A stretch of 64,000 nucleotides of DNA from Lachnospiraceae bacterium. GTDB lineage: Bacteria; Bacillota; Clostridia; Lachnospirales; Lachnospiraceae. The position numbers were made by a program, and so were the translations under genes. The stretch spans positions 1 through 64,000 of the forward strand of contig JAAZZQ010000069.1 in the NCBI GenBank assembly GCA_014239155.1, read 5' to 3'. How positions within the stretch are numbered: position 1 is the stretch's first letter; every line of letters starts with the position of its first letter. The notes under the pieces were generated by a model. That model had not been told where the DNA came from, ran no database searches, and saw only the letters and a list, made by a program, of their open reading frames with translations. Shown piece by piece: positions 8,084 to 16,952 of this stretch.

Positions 8084-10273
8084 ATGGGAGACAAGAACAG
8101 TAAGATAGACTATAGCAAGTCTGAATATTATTATAACAGGGAATTGAGCTGGCTTGCCTTTAACAACCGTGTGCTGGGGGAGGCAAGGGATAGAGATATA
8201 CCATTGTTTGAACGGATTAAATTTTTGGGTATTACAGCATCAAATCTGGATGAATTTTTTATGGTGCGTGTGGCATCGCTGAAGGATATGGTAAATGCGG
8301 GATATACGAAAAAGGATATTGCCGGAATGACACCAAATGAGCAGCTTGAGGTGATTAACAAGGCAACACATGAGCTTGTCAATATGCAGTATGCCGTTTA
8401 TAACAGGTCGTTGTTGCCGCAGCTTGCGCAGAATGGACTGATGGTGGTGGAGAGTCATGAAGATCTTACAAAAAAGGATTGTGCATTTGTGGATCGATAT
8501 TTTCAGGACAATGTATATCCAGTGCTTACACCGATGGCGGTGGATTCCTCAAGACCCTTTCCGCTGATTCGTAATAAATCTCTAAATCTAGGGGCGCTAG
8601 TATCTAGGAAAGAAGTTAAAGGGAGAAGACATTTGTTTAATAAAAAGTCTGTACATGGCAAGGAAGTGGAGTTTGCAACTGTTCAAGTTCCGAGTGTTCT
8701 TCCGCGCATTGTGCAGCTTCCAGAAATGCCGAGTGGAACGAAGCGCGTGATTTTGCTGGAACAGATTATTGAGCGAAATATGGATAAGCTATTTTTAAAT
8801 TATAATATAGAGTGTTCTTTTCCATTTCGGATTATGAGAAATGCGGACTTTTCGCTTGAGGAGGAAGAAACAGAAGACTTATTAAAAGAAATCGAGAAAC
8901 AGCTCAAGAAAAGGCAGTGGGGAGAGGCAATCCGGCTTGAAGTAGAGGAAGGCATTGAGACGCGTCTGCTTGACATTATAAAAAAAGAGCTTATGATAGA
9001 CGAGAGAGATATCTATAGCATTCCGGGGGCGTTGGATCTTACGTTTCTCATGAAGATGTACGGATTAGATGGATTTGCACATCTGAAAAACCGTCCATAT
9101 ACACCGCAGCCAGTACCAGAGATTGAGGCAGGAGATGACATTTTTGAAAAAATTCGGGAACAGGATATCTTGCTGCACCACCCATATCAAACGTTTGCGC
9201 CAGTAGTTGACTTTATTAAACAAGCAGCGAAGGATCCGCAGGTGCTTGCAATCAAACAAACTTTGTACCGCGTGAGTGGAAATTCGCCTATTATTGCAGC
9301 CCTTGCGCAAGCCGCTGAAAATGGAAAACAAGTTTCTGTGTTGGTGGAGTTGAAGGCGCGTTTTGACGAAGAGAACAATATTGTCTGGGCAAAAAAACTT
9401 GAAAAAGCGGGCTGCCATGTGATTTATGGACTTGTGGGGTTAAAGACACACTGTAAGATTACATTGGTAGTCAGGCGCGAAGAGGAGGGCATTCGGCGTT
9501 ATGTACATCTAGGGACAGGAAATTACAATGACGCCACAGCAAAACTCTATACAGATTTAGGAATACTCACCTGTAATGAAGCGATTGGCGAGGATGCGAC
9601 GGCTGTTTTTAATATGCTGTCAGGCTATTCGGAACCTTTGGGGTGGAATCATCTTGCTTTGGCGCCATTGTGGTTAAAGGATAGATTTTTATATTTGATT
9701 AATCGAGAGAAATCTAACGCGATGGAAAAGCGACCAGCAAGAATTGTTGCAAAAATGAATTCTCTGTGCGATCAAGATATTATAAAAGCGCTGTACGAAG
9801 CGGCTGCAAAGGGAGTAAAGATTCAACTTATTGTCAGAGGAATCTGCTGTCTGCGGACAGGAGTGGAGGGCACAAACGACAATATTGAAGTGCGTTCTAT
9901 TGTAGGAAATTTCTTGGAACATGCACGAATTTTCTATTTTGAGAATGCAGGGAATTCAGAACTTTACATGGCAAGCGCAGACTGGATGCCAAGAAACCTT
10001 GAGCGGAGGGTGGAAATTCTTTTTCCAGTACTTAATGCAGAATTGAAAGAAAAAGTTTGGCATGTCCTTGAAGTGCAGTTGGACGACACGCAGAAGGCGC
10101 AGTTTTTACAGGCAGATGGCAGTTATCATAAAATAGACAGCAAGGATAAGGAAACACACAACGCGCAGGAAGAATTTTGCAGGGAATATGAGGCATTGTC
10201 TATAAAAAAAGAGAAGGCAGAGCAACAGGCGCGCACATTTAAACCAGAATATAATCAGACAATACAAAATTGA
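8084..10273 (+). CDS. ppk1: Polyphosphate kinase 1
   Basis: Reversible transfer of the ATP gamma-phosphate to a growing polyphosphate chain. The four PPK1 domains can be followed: the N-terminal domain starting YYNRELSWLAFNNRVL, then the head domain, then two phospholipase-D-like catalytic domains. The autophosphorylated His is in GLKTHCKITLVV (about residue 456). RYVHLGTGNYND and the second-domain LIVRGICCLR are also present. 729 residues is normal. It follows ppx by 15 nt and runs directly into maf, forming one operon. Confidence 0.96.
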   Translation: MGDKNSKIDYSKSEYYYNRELSWLAFNNRVLGEARDRDIPLFERIKFLGITASNLDEFFMVRVASLKDMVNAGYTKKDIAGMTPNEQLEVINKATHELVNMQYAVYNRSLLPQLAQNGLMVVESHEDLTKKDCAFVDRYFQDNVYPVLTPMAVDSSRPFPLIRNKSLNLGALVSRKEVKGRRHLFNKKSVHGKEVEFATVQVPSVLPRIVQLPEMPSGTKRVILLEQIIERNMDKLFLNYNIECSFPFRIMRNADFSLEEEETEDLLKEIEKQLKKRQWGEAIRLEVEEGIETRLLDIIKKELMIDERDIYSIPGALDLTFLMKMYGLDGFAHLKNRPYTPQPVPEIEAGDDIFEKIREQDILLHHPYQTFAPVVDFIKQAAKDPQVLAIKQTLYRVSGNSPIIAALAQAAENGKQVSVLVELKARFDEENNIVWAKKLEKAGCHVIYGLVGLKTHCKITLVVRREEEGIRRYVHLGTGNYNDATAKLYTDLGILTCNEAIGEDATAVFNMLSGYSEPLGWNHLALAPLWLKDRFLYLINREKSNAMEKRPARIVAKMNSLCDQDIIKALYEAAAKGVKIQLIVRGICCLRTGVEGTNDNIEVRSIVGNFLEHARIFYFENAGNSELYMASADWMPRNLERRVEILFPVLNAELKEKVWHVLEVQLDDTQKAQFLQADGSYHKIDSKDKETHNAQEEFCREYEALSIKKEKAEQQARTFKPEYNQTIQN

Positions 10274-10291
10274 TTGGGAGTACACAAGGCT

Positions 10292-10894
10292 ATGATAAAA
10301 TATATACTTGCATCAGGTTCCCCACGCCGGCGAGAGCTTTTGGAACAAATAGGGTTGAACTTTGAGATTTCACAGGCGCATAAGGAGGAGATTATCACGA
10401 AAAAAACTCCAGAAGATATTGTCGAAGAACTTTCACATCAGAAGGCGAGCGAGGTGGCAGAACGTTATCTGCAACGCTATCAAAATGATACAATTGTTAT
10501 TATTGGTGCGGATACAATTGTGGTGCATAGAAATGAAGTTATGGGAAAGCCAAGAGACAGAAATGACGCTACAGCAATGTTGACAAAGCTGCAAGGGGAT
10601 TCCCATCAGGTTTATACAGGCGTGACTTTGGTTTTATTGGGAAAAGAAGCACAAAAGCGAAAACAGGAGAGTGTTACGTTCTATGAAAAAACAGATGTTC
10701 ATATGTATCCAATGACTTTAGAGCAGATTGCGGCGTACGTGGCAACAGAGGAACCGATGGATAAGGCAGGCGCTTATGCGATTCAGGGAAAATGTGCTGC
10801 CTTTATCAAATCAATCAACGGAGAGTACAATAATGTGGTAGGGCTTCCAGTTGGCAGACTGATGCAGGAGCTTCTCGCTAGAAAATTAGTGTAG
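10292..10894 (+). CDS. maf: Maf-family nucleoside triphosphate pyrophosphatase
   Basis: House-cleaning hydrolase for non-canonical or methylated nucleoside triphosphates. It starts MIKYILASGSPRRRELL, the Maf N-terminal motif SxSPRR. GADTIVV, KPRD, and YTGV follow. EEPMDKAGAYAIQG near the C-terminus supplies the catalytic Asp. I place the start at ATG 10292 (GGGAG upstream), not at an in-frame TTG at 10274, giving 200 residues. It follows ppk by 18 nt. Involvement in septum inhibition, as in B. subtilis, is possible but not shown here. Confidence 0.92.
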   Translation: MIKYILASGSPRRRELLEQIGLNFEISQAHKEEIITKKTPEDIVEELSHQKASEVAERYLQRYQNDTIVIIGADTIVVHRNEVMGKPRDRNDATAMLTKLQGDSHQVYTGVTLVLLGKEAQKRKQESVTFYEKTDVHMYPMTLEQIAAYVATEEPMDKAGAYAIQGKCAAFIKSINGEYNNVVGLPVGRLMQELLARKLV

Positions 10895-10993
10895 AATGTT
10901 TGCGAAAAGGGTTTACAAGTAGGCTAGTATGCTGTTACATTATTAAGTGATGAATAACAGATATTTAATCTATATAATAAAGGAGAGATAATT

Positions 10994-11257
10994 ATGCACG
11001 AGTATGATGAAGCAGTATTAACCTGTTTTTTGAAAAACCAGTTAAAGCTGTTACCAGAGAGAGTAGCCGGAAATATTGATGAGGCAGAGGCGTTTCTTGA
11101 GGAGTGTATGGCAGTGGTTGTCGACTCTATTGATGAGGTGTGGGAGTATTTCGACGAGGAAGGAATTGACCTTGAGGGACAGGAAAAAGAAGAGATTGTG
11201 GATGCGCCCGAGGTATTTGATATTGGCGATGGAAGATACCTGATCGTAGAGAGCTAA
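10994..11257 (+). CDS. Conserved-looking acidic protein, unknown function
   Basis: 87 residues, strongly acidic (many Glu/Asp, for example EEGIDLEGQEKEE), no membrane segment. AAAGGAGAG lies 7 nt before ATG. The first half is likely helical; the end (VFDIGDGRYLIVES) looks like two short strands. It precedes the 705-residue unknown gene by 25 nt, so the two probably work together. I do not recognise the family with certainty. Confidence 0.7.
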   Translation: MHEYDEAVLTCFLKNQLKLLPERVAGNIDEAEAFLEECMAVVVDSIDEVWEYFDEEGIDLEGQEKEEIVDAPEVFDIGDGRYLIVES

Positions 11258-11282
11258 ATAAAGATAGGAATAGGTAGACAAA

Positions 11283-13400
11283 GTGGAAAGAAAAACGAAC
11301 ATTTCAGTGTGGCAACTGCGGTTATTTGAGGGCTTTGACAAGGATATTATGGTGATGCAGCGCGATGAGGAGGAAGTCTTTGATAACGCGATTCATGTCT
11401 TTTTTGAGAAGGAATACTATGATGCATATGTCGCAAAAGCTGTGAAATACAGCAATCATCAGTATGCGTACCATGAGGATAAGCTGGGCGAGGTTGTAAA
11501 TCAAATTTTTGAAGAAGGAATATCTGGATTGGTACTCCATATGAGTGCAAATGAGAATGCACCTAAAAATACGCTGTGTGATGAAAAATATATTGCGTCG
11601 AAAGAGCTTTTAGGACTTAAAGATGCAGCAGACAGTTATCATATTTTGTATATGGCATCAATAGAGCGATGTGCGCGGGAGGAAGCAATTGCACGTTTGT
11701 GGACAAAGAGTGTCTATATTATAGGACAGATTCCTGATTTTCGGGTGCGCCCTAAGGATGGTGAAAAGCCAGTCTTTGCGCTTATGACTATGAGAAGGAA
11801 GAAGAATGGCGAGCAGGCGACACAGGAAGATTATGATTATGAGTCCCTAAAGGTATTTTTGACGGCGGATAGTGCAATGCATTTTAATCCCGATAAAAAA
11901 CCAATCAATAAATATAAGCTTGCCATGTTGTCGCAGATTGTTAGAGGCAGGCTTCAGGTGATTGTGGAGCCGCACCGAAATTATTGGCTGGAATATGATC
12001 CTGCAACGCTAGATCTTACAGGGCATTTGGAGATACCACATTATAATGAAGAGATGGTGCAGGCGAGAATCCGCGCATATATGCAGATGGATAACATTTA
12101 TATTCTGTTGGCACCACAACACAGTGATTATCGCACTGCATGTGGAAATCCGCTGTTGTTAAAACCCGATGAAAACAATATTTTATTATTTTTATTTGAG
12201 AAGTATGATGATGCGATAAGCTATGTTTTGCAAAATCCTATGACATTGCCTATCTTTGACAGTGCGTTTCCAATCGGTGTACTAAATCAGAAAGAAGAAT
12301 TATTTCAGCTTGAGACAGTGCTTGCGCTGGCGGCAAAACTTGGCGTGACAGGGGTAAATTTTGATTTTGACACGGTAGATGCTATTGCCTGTAAGATGGA
12401 GTATATCTGGAATGTAACAGGATATCAGCGTGATGTGGAGGAAGTGCTGTCAGAGGAAGTACTGTCGCAGGTTATGCGCGAGGAGGAAGGCGAGAAAAAG
12501 TATCGTATGCCAATTGTGCCATTCTGTAATCAGGAAAATGAGTATTATGTGAGCGATGATAGAAAAGTTGAATTGATTGCACATATGGACAAGGATTTCG
12601 ATCAAGGTGCGACCTATTTAGCGGGATGCAGTGTCACTGAGATGATGATAATGATGCAGGAGGCAGCAGCGCGTTTTGATACGGCTAGAAAGGCGTCAGA
12701 CGAGGAAACTGTGACAAAATATACGCGACTGATGAATCAGATTACCGTTTCGCTCACAGAAGCACTTTGTGAGAAGCCCTATATTTATACATTAAAAGAA
12801 AAAAGTGGAGCGTTCACACTGAAAAATAATATTGTTTATCTGATTACCACAAACCGCTATGAGATGGGACGAAAAGGGGAAGGGCAGCTAATGCCAGCCG
12901 GAATTGACAATCCACAGTTTATGGAGAAGCTCTGCGAGACATCTAATATAGCGGCACTCACAGATGGACCAAGTACATTGTGTTTGATGAACACGCAGTT
13001 GATGAGTGAGGTGGCGAAACAGTGGAAAAACGGAGAAGCTTTTCGTGAGGAATTTATGATTTATCTGACACAGGGTTGCGGACTTTCCTATCCGCAGGCG
13101 ACATATTATTATAAACGGCTTCGATCCGACCACAGTATTTTTGTAGAGTTTGCTACGGCAGTCAGAAATGGCGCATATCCGTCAGTTGGAATGCTTGCGA
13201 TTGAAGGGTTTACTGCGCAAGAGTTGGCTGAGGCAAATGATTTGAATATGTTACAGGCGTATGATGCGCTCTTGACACTGAAGGAGAATCCAGAAAATAC
13301 GCAGAAGTACAGAAGAACAGAGAGCACAGAGTCTGTGGATGAAACAGCGGAAACCAACACAAATAAAAAAGGGCTTTTTGGAAGGCTATTCAAAAAATAA
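11283..13400 (+). CDS. Large cytosolic protein of unknown function
   Basis: 705 residues, no signal peptide or membrane segment, starting with GTG after AGGTAG. No catalytic motif is visible. It alternates acidic helical stretches with beta-rich segments. The middle (about 300-365; FEKYDDAISYVLQN, LPIFDSAFPIGVL) faintly resembles SseB-type domains, which I cannot confirm. The C-terminus is a low-complexity Thr/Glu/Ser linker ending in GLFGRLFKK, a basic amphipathic tip that could touch membrane or a partner. It is co-transcribed with the acidic 87-residue protein. Confidence 0.75.
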   Translation: MERKTNISVWQLRLFEGFDKDIMVMQRDEEEVFDNAIHVFFEKEYYDAYVAKAVKYSNHQYAYHEDKLGEVVNQIFEEGISGLVLHMSANENAPKNTLCDEKYIASKELLGLKDAADSYHILYMASIERCAREEAIARLWTKSVYIIGQIPDFRVRPKDGEKPVFALMTMRRKKNGEQATQEDYDYESLKVFLTADSAMHFNPDKKPINKYKLAMLSQIVRGRLQVIVEPHRNYWLEYDPATLDLTGHLEIPHYNEEMVQARIRAYMQMDNIYILLAPQHSDYRTACGNPLLLKPDENNILLFLFEKYDDAISYVLQNPMTLPIFDSAFPIGVLNQKEELFQLETVLALAAKLGVTGVNFDFDTVDAIACKMEYIWNVTGYQRDVEEVLSEEVLSQVMREEEGEKKYRMPIVPFCNQENEYYVSDDRKVELIAHMDKDFDQGATYLAGCSVTEMMIMMQEAAARFDTARKASDEETVTKYTRLMNQITVSLTEALCEKPYIYTLKEKSGAFTLKNNIVYLITTNRYEMGRKGEGQLMPAGIDNPQFMEKLCETSNIAALTDGPSTLCLMNTQLMSEVAKQWKNGEAFREEFMIYLTQGCGLSYPQATYYYKRLRSDHSIFVEFATAVRNGAYPSVGMLAIEGFTAQELAEANDLNMLQAYDALLTLKENPENTQKYRRTESTESVDETAETNTNKKGLFGRLFKK

Positions 13401-13427
13401 TGTGTGCAGAGGACAAATAAATTTTCC

Positions 13428-13455
13428 TTGAAAAACCGTACTTTTTATGTATAAT
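13428..13455 (+). promoter_or_regulatory. Promoter of the ABC-F gene
   Basis: TTGAAA (13428-13433), 16-bp spacer, perfect TATAAT (13450-13455). The leader contains a 9-bp stem-loop (13479-13487 with 13497-13505) not followed by T residues, so it is not a terminator by itself. Confidence 0.65.
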
Positions 13456-13537
13456 AGAAAGTGATGTTTTGGGACAGGTTAGAGCATGTCTGAAAAATGC
13501 TCTAAAACAAGAATAATAGGATTAAGAGGAATTTATC

Positions 13538-15184
13538 ATGATCAGTGCAAACAATGTAACCTATAGAGTAGGGAAAAAGGCATTATTTGAGGATGTAAAT
13601 ATTAAGTTTACAGAGGGAAACTGTTATGGATTAATTGGTGCCAACGGAGCAGGAAAATCCACTTTTTTAAAGATTTTGTCAGGAAAGCTTGAGACAACCA
13701 AGGGCGACATTGTAATTACGCCGGGACAGCGTCTTTCTGTTTTAGAGCAGGATCACTTTAAATATGATGAGTATTCTGTTATAGATACTGTCATTATGGG
13801 AAATGCCCGCCTGTATGAGATTATGAAAGAGAAGGATGCCATCTATGCAAAAGAGGATTTTACAGATGAAGATGGCATTCGTGCCAGTGAACTTGAGGGT
13901 GAGTTTGCAGAGATGGATGGATGGGAAGCAGAATCCAATGCTGCGCAGTTATTAAATGGTCTTGGTATAGACACAGAATTACACTATTCTTTGATGAAAG
14001 ATTTAAACGGCAGTGAGAAGGTGAAAGTGCTTCTTGCAAAAGCGCTGTTTGGAAACCCAGATATTTTGTTGCTTGATGAGCCGACAAACCACTTGGATTT
14101 AGATGCGATTGCATGGTTGGAAGAATTTTTAATTAATTTTGATAATACTGTGATTGTTGTGTCTCATGACCGTTATTTCCTGAACAAAGTATGTACACAG
14201 ATTGCAGATATCGACTATGGGAAAATTCAACTCTATGCCGGAAATTATGACTTCTGGTATGAGTCAAGCCAGTTGCTTGTCAAACAGATGAAAGAGGCAA
14301 ACAAGAAAAAAGAAGAAAAAATTAAAGAGCTGCAGGAATTTATTTCGCGGTTCTCTGCAAATGCTTCTAAGTCAAAGCAGGCGACTTCAAGAAAGCGTGC
14401 TTTGGAGAAGATTGAGTTGGAAGATATTAAACCTTCAAGCCGTAAATATCCTTATATTGATTTCAGACCAGACCGTGAGATTGGAAATGAGGTTCTGACA
14501 GTGGAGCATCTCTCCAAGACAATTAATGGGGAAAAAGTACTAGATAATATTTCTTTCATTCTTGGTCGGGAGGACAAGGTTGCGTTTGTGGGTGCCAATG
14601 AACTTGCAAAAACAACTCTTTTTCAGATACTGATGGGAGAGATGGAGCCAGACGAAGGGACATATAAGTGGGGTGTCACCACATCACAGGCTTATTTTCC
14701 AAAGGATCCAACCAATGAGTTTAATAATGATTATACAATTGCAGATTGGCTTATGGGGTATTCTCCAGTGGATGACATTACTTATGTGCGTGGTTTTCTC
14801 GGACGAATGTTGTTTGCAGGGGAAGACGGTGTGAAGAAGGTCAAGGTGCTTTCCGGTGGGGAAAAGGTGCGCTGCTTGCTTAGTAAGATGATGATAAGTG
14901 GGGCAAATTGTTTGGTCCTTGACGAGCCGACGAATCATCTTGATATGGAGTCGATTACAGCGCTTAACAATGGATTAATCAAATTTCCCGGAGTTGCAAT
15001 CTTTGCTTGCCATGACCACCAGTTTGTGGAGACAACAGCAAATCGTATTATGGAGATCCTTCCAAATGGTACTCTGATCGATAAAATTACGACTTATGAT
15101 GAGTATCTTGCGAATGATGAGATGGCAAGAAAACGGACTTCTGTATATACTGCGGAGGCTGAGGATGAGAGCGGAGAAGATTAA
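13538..15184 (+). CDS. ABC-F family ATPase (YbiT/YkpA type)
   Basis: Soluble twin-ATPase protein of the ribosome-associated ABC-F class; no membrane domain. The first site has GANGAGKST (about 36-44), an altered signature LNGSEK and LLLDEPTNHLD. The second has LSGGEK and LVLDEPTNHLD, but its P-loop reads GANELAKTT, with Ala replacing the Gly before Lys. A charged linker (KEANKKKEEKIKEL, about 250-280) matches the inter-domain P-site tRNA-interaction motif region. 548 residues is normal for this branch. Divergent second P-loops occur in this subfamily, so activity is not excluded. Whether it is an antibiotic-resistance or housekeeping factor cannot be told. Confidence 0.88.
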   Translation: MISANNVTYRVGKKALFEDVNIKFTEGNCYGLIGANGAGKSTFLKILSGKLETTKGDIVITPGQRLSVLEQDHFKYDEYSVIDTVIMGNARLYEIMKEKDAIYAKEDFTDEDGIRASELEGEFAEMDGWEAESNAAQLLNGLGIDTELHYSLMKDLNGSEKVKVLLAKALFGNPDILLLDEPTNHLDLDAIAWLEEFLINFDNTVIVVSHDRYFLNKVCTQIADIDYGKIQLYAGNYDFWYESSQLLVKQMKEANKKKEEKIKELQEFISRFSANASKSKQATSRKRALEKIELEDIKPSSRKYPYIDFRPDREIGNEVLTVEHLSKTINGEKVLDNISFILGREDKVAFVGANELAKTTLFQILMGEMEPDEGTYKWGVTTSQAYFPKDPTNEFNNDYTIADWLMGYSPVDDITYVRGFLGRMLFAGEDGVKKVKVLSGGEKVRCLLSKMMISGANCLVLDEPTNHLDMESITALNNGLIKFPGVAIFACHDHQFVETTANRIMEILPNGTLIDKITTYDEYLANDEMARKRTSVYTAEAEDESGED

Positions 15185-15204
15185 GACAGTAGTCTGATGA
15201 AAAG

Positions 15205-15228
15205 AGACAGGTTTTTTCTGTCTTTTTT
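15205..15228 (+). terminator. Terminator after the ABC-F gene
   Basis: AGACAG (15205-15210), 7-nt loop, CTGTCT (15218-15223), then TTTTT. Confidence 0.7.
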
Positions 15229-15260
15229 CATTGATAGCGAAGGGGAAAAGGAGACTAAAA

Positions 15261-16919
15261 ATGGGATTTGTCGATTTGCATGTACACTCATGCTGTTCTG
15301 ATGGTACGATGACTCCTTGCGAGTTGGTGAATGTTGCTGTTGAGAAGGGATTGAGCGCAATTGCACTCACTGACCATGACACTGTAGATGGGTTGGATGA
15401 GATTATGGATTACGCCAAAGATAAGCCAATTGAGATTGTTCCCGGGATAGAATATTCGACGGAGTACAATGGTCGTGACGTGCACATTCTGGGGTTGTTT
15501 ATTGATTATAAGGCACCAGTTTTTCAGGAATATCTGACACGCTTTCAACAGTCGAGAACAAACAGAAATCGCAAATTATGTGCGAATTTGCAGGGGGCGG
15601 GGATTCGGATTACTTATGAGGCACTTGTGGATTTGTTTCCAGAAGCGGTTATTACAAGAGCGCACTTTGCAAGTTTTTTGTTAGAAAAAGGGTATGTCAA
15701 AAGCAGAAATGAAGCTTTTGATAGATATTTGGGTGACCATACGCCATATTTTGTGCATCGAGAGAAAATCACGCCAGAGGAGGTTATTGAAGTGACACTG
15801 AAGGCTGGAGGAATACCAGTTTTGGCGCATCCATTGTTGTATCATTTAGGAGACGATCAGTTGGAACTTTTGGTGCACAGATTAAAAGATGCTGGATTGA
15901 TGGCGATGGAGTGTATCTACAGCACATTTTCTCCGGCAGAAGAGAGACAGATGAAAGCGCTTGCAAAAAAATATTGTTTGCTGCCTTGCGGGGGATCTGA
16001 TTTTCATGGTGGAACCAAACCGGGACTTGAGCTGGGTACTGGCTATGGCAAGCTTTTTGTGCCCGAGGAAATTTTGGCAGGTTTGAAAAGGACATTGCAG
16101 ACAAAAATTTTGTTTACAGATTTGGATGATACATTGCTTGACAAGGATAAAAAAATTTCGGATAGAACAAGGCAAAAGATTTTGGAATTGTTGTCGAAAG
16201 GACATCACTTTGTACTGGCAAGTGGAAGATCGCTCAAAAGCATTCTTGATGTGTTGCAAACTCTTGATATACAGAAAAGTAATACGGAAGGTAAGATTTA
16301 TATCTCAGCATATAATGGGGCAGTGCTTTATGACTGTGCAGAACATGCAGTGATAGAACAATACAGCGTTCCAATTGTGACAGCACAGGCAATTTATGAT
16401 ATGGCTCTCAAGAGAGGAATCCATATACAGACTTACACAGATACACACATTGTAAGTTGTGCAGAAGACAGGGAACTTATCTATTATAGAAAAGCGATTA
16501 AACAGCCATATATTATTGAGACAGATTTGGAGAAAGAACTTGCACATGCGCCGTTTAAGCTGCTTGCGATTGATATAGATAATCGAGAACGATTGGAAGA
16601 ATTGCGCAGGGAAGTTGAGCTGTCAGAGGTAGCAAAGGATGTAACTTGTGCGTTTTCCAGTGCGCGCTATCTGGAATTTTATCATAAAAAGGCTGGAAAA
16701 GGGAATGCGTTGCGTCGTCTGTGCAATGCAATACATGTTCCGATTCAAAATTCGGTGGCAGCGGGTGATGAAGAGAACGATATTTCTATGTTGGAGGCAG
16801 CGGCTGTTGGTGTCTGTATGGCAAACGGGCGTTTGGAAGTAAAAGAATGTGCAAATTATGTTACAATGTGTGACAATAACCATGATGGTATGGTGGAGAT
16901 TATTGATAAATTTTTTTAA
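15261..16919 (+). CDS. PHP-domain phosphoesterase fused to a Cof-type HAD phosphatase
   Basis: 552 residues holding two hydrolases. Residues 1 to about 275 are a PHP domain (DLHVHSCCSDG, LTDHDTVDG, AHPLLYH, GGSDFHG), like 3',5'-nucleoside bisphosphate phosphatases (YciV/RNase AM type). Residues about 283-552 are a Cof/HAD-IIB phosphatase (LFTDLDDTLLDKD, ASGRS, AAGDEENDISML), which acts on sugar phosphates, FMN or similar small molecules. The join is in frame with no intervening stop. ATG at 15261 follows GGAG; an in-frame TTG at 15231 is less likely. Substrates are not predictable. Confidence 0.88.
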   Translation: MGFVDLHVHSCCSDGTMTPCELVNVAVEKGLSAIALTDHDTVDGLDEIMDYAKDKPIEIVPGIEYSTEYNGRDVHILGLFIDYKAPVFQEYLTRFQQSRTNRNRKLCANLQGAGIRITYEALVDLFPEAVITRAHFASFLLEKGYVKSRNEAFDRYLGDHTPYFVHREKITPEEVIEVTLKAGGIPVLAHPLLYHLGDDQLELLVHRLKDAGLMAMECIYSTFSPAEERQMKALAKKYCLLPCGGSDFHGGTKPGLELGTGYGKLFVPEEILAGLKRTLQTKILFTDLDDTLLDKDKKISDRTRQKILELLSKGHHFVLASGRSLKSILDVLQTLDIQKSNTEGKIYISAYNGAVLYDCAEHAVIEQYSVPIVTAQAIYDMALKRGIHIQTYTDTHIVSCAEDRELIYYRKAIKQPYIIETDLEKELAHAPFKLLAIDIDNRERLEELRREVELSEVAKDVTCAFSSARYLEFYHKKAGKGNALRRLCNAIHVPIQNSVAAGDEENDISMLEAAAVGVCMANGRLEVKECANYVTMCDNNHDGMVEIIDKFF

Positions 16920-16952
16920 AGCAAAACGGAAGGGAAAGGACAGGGGATAACA

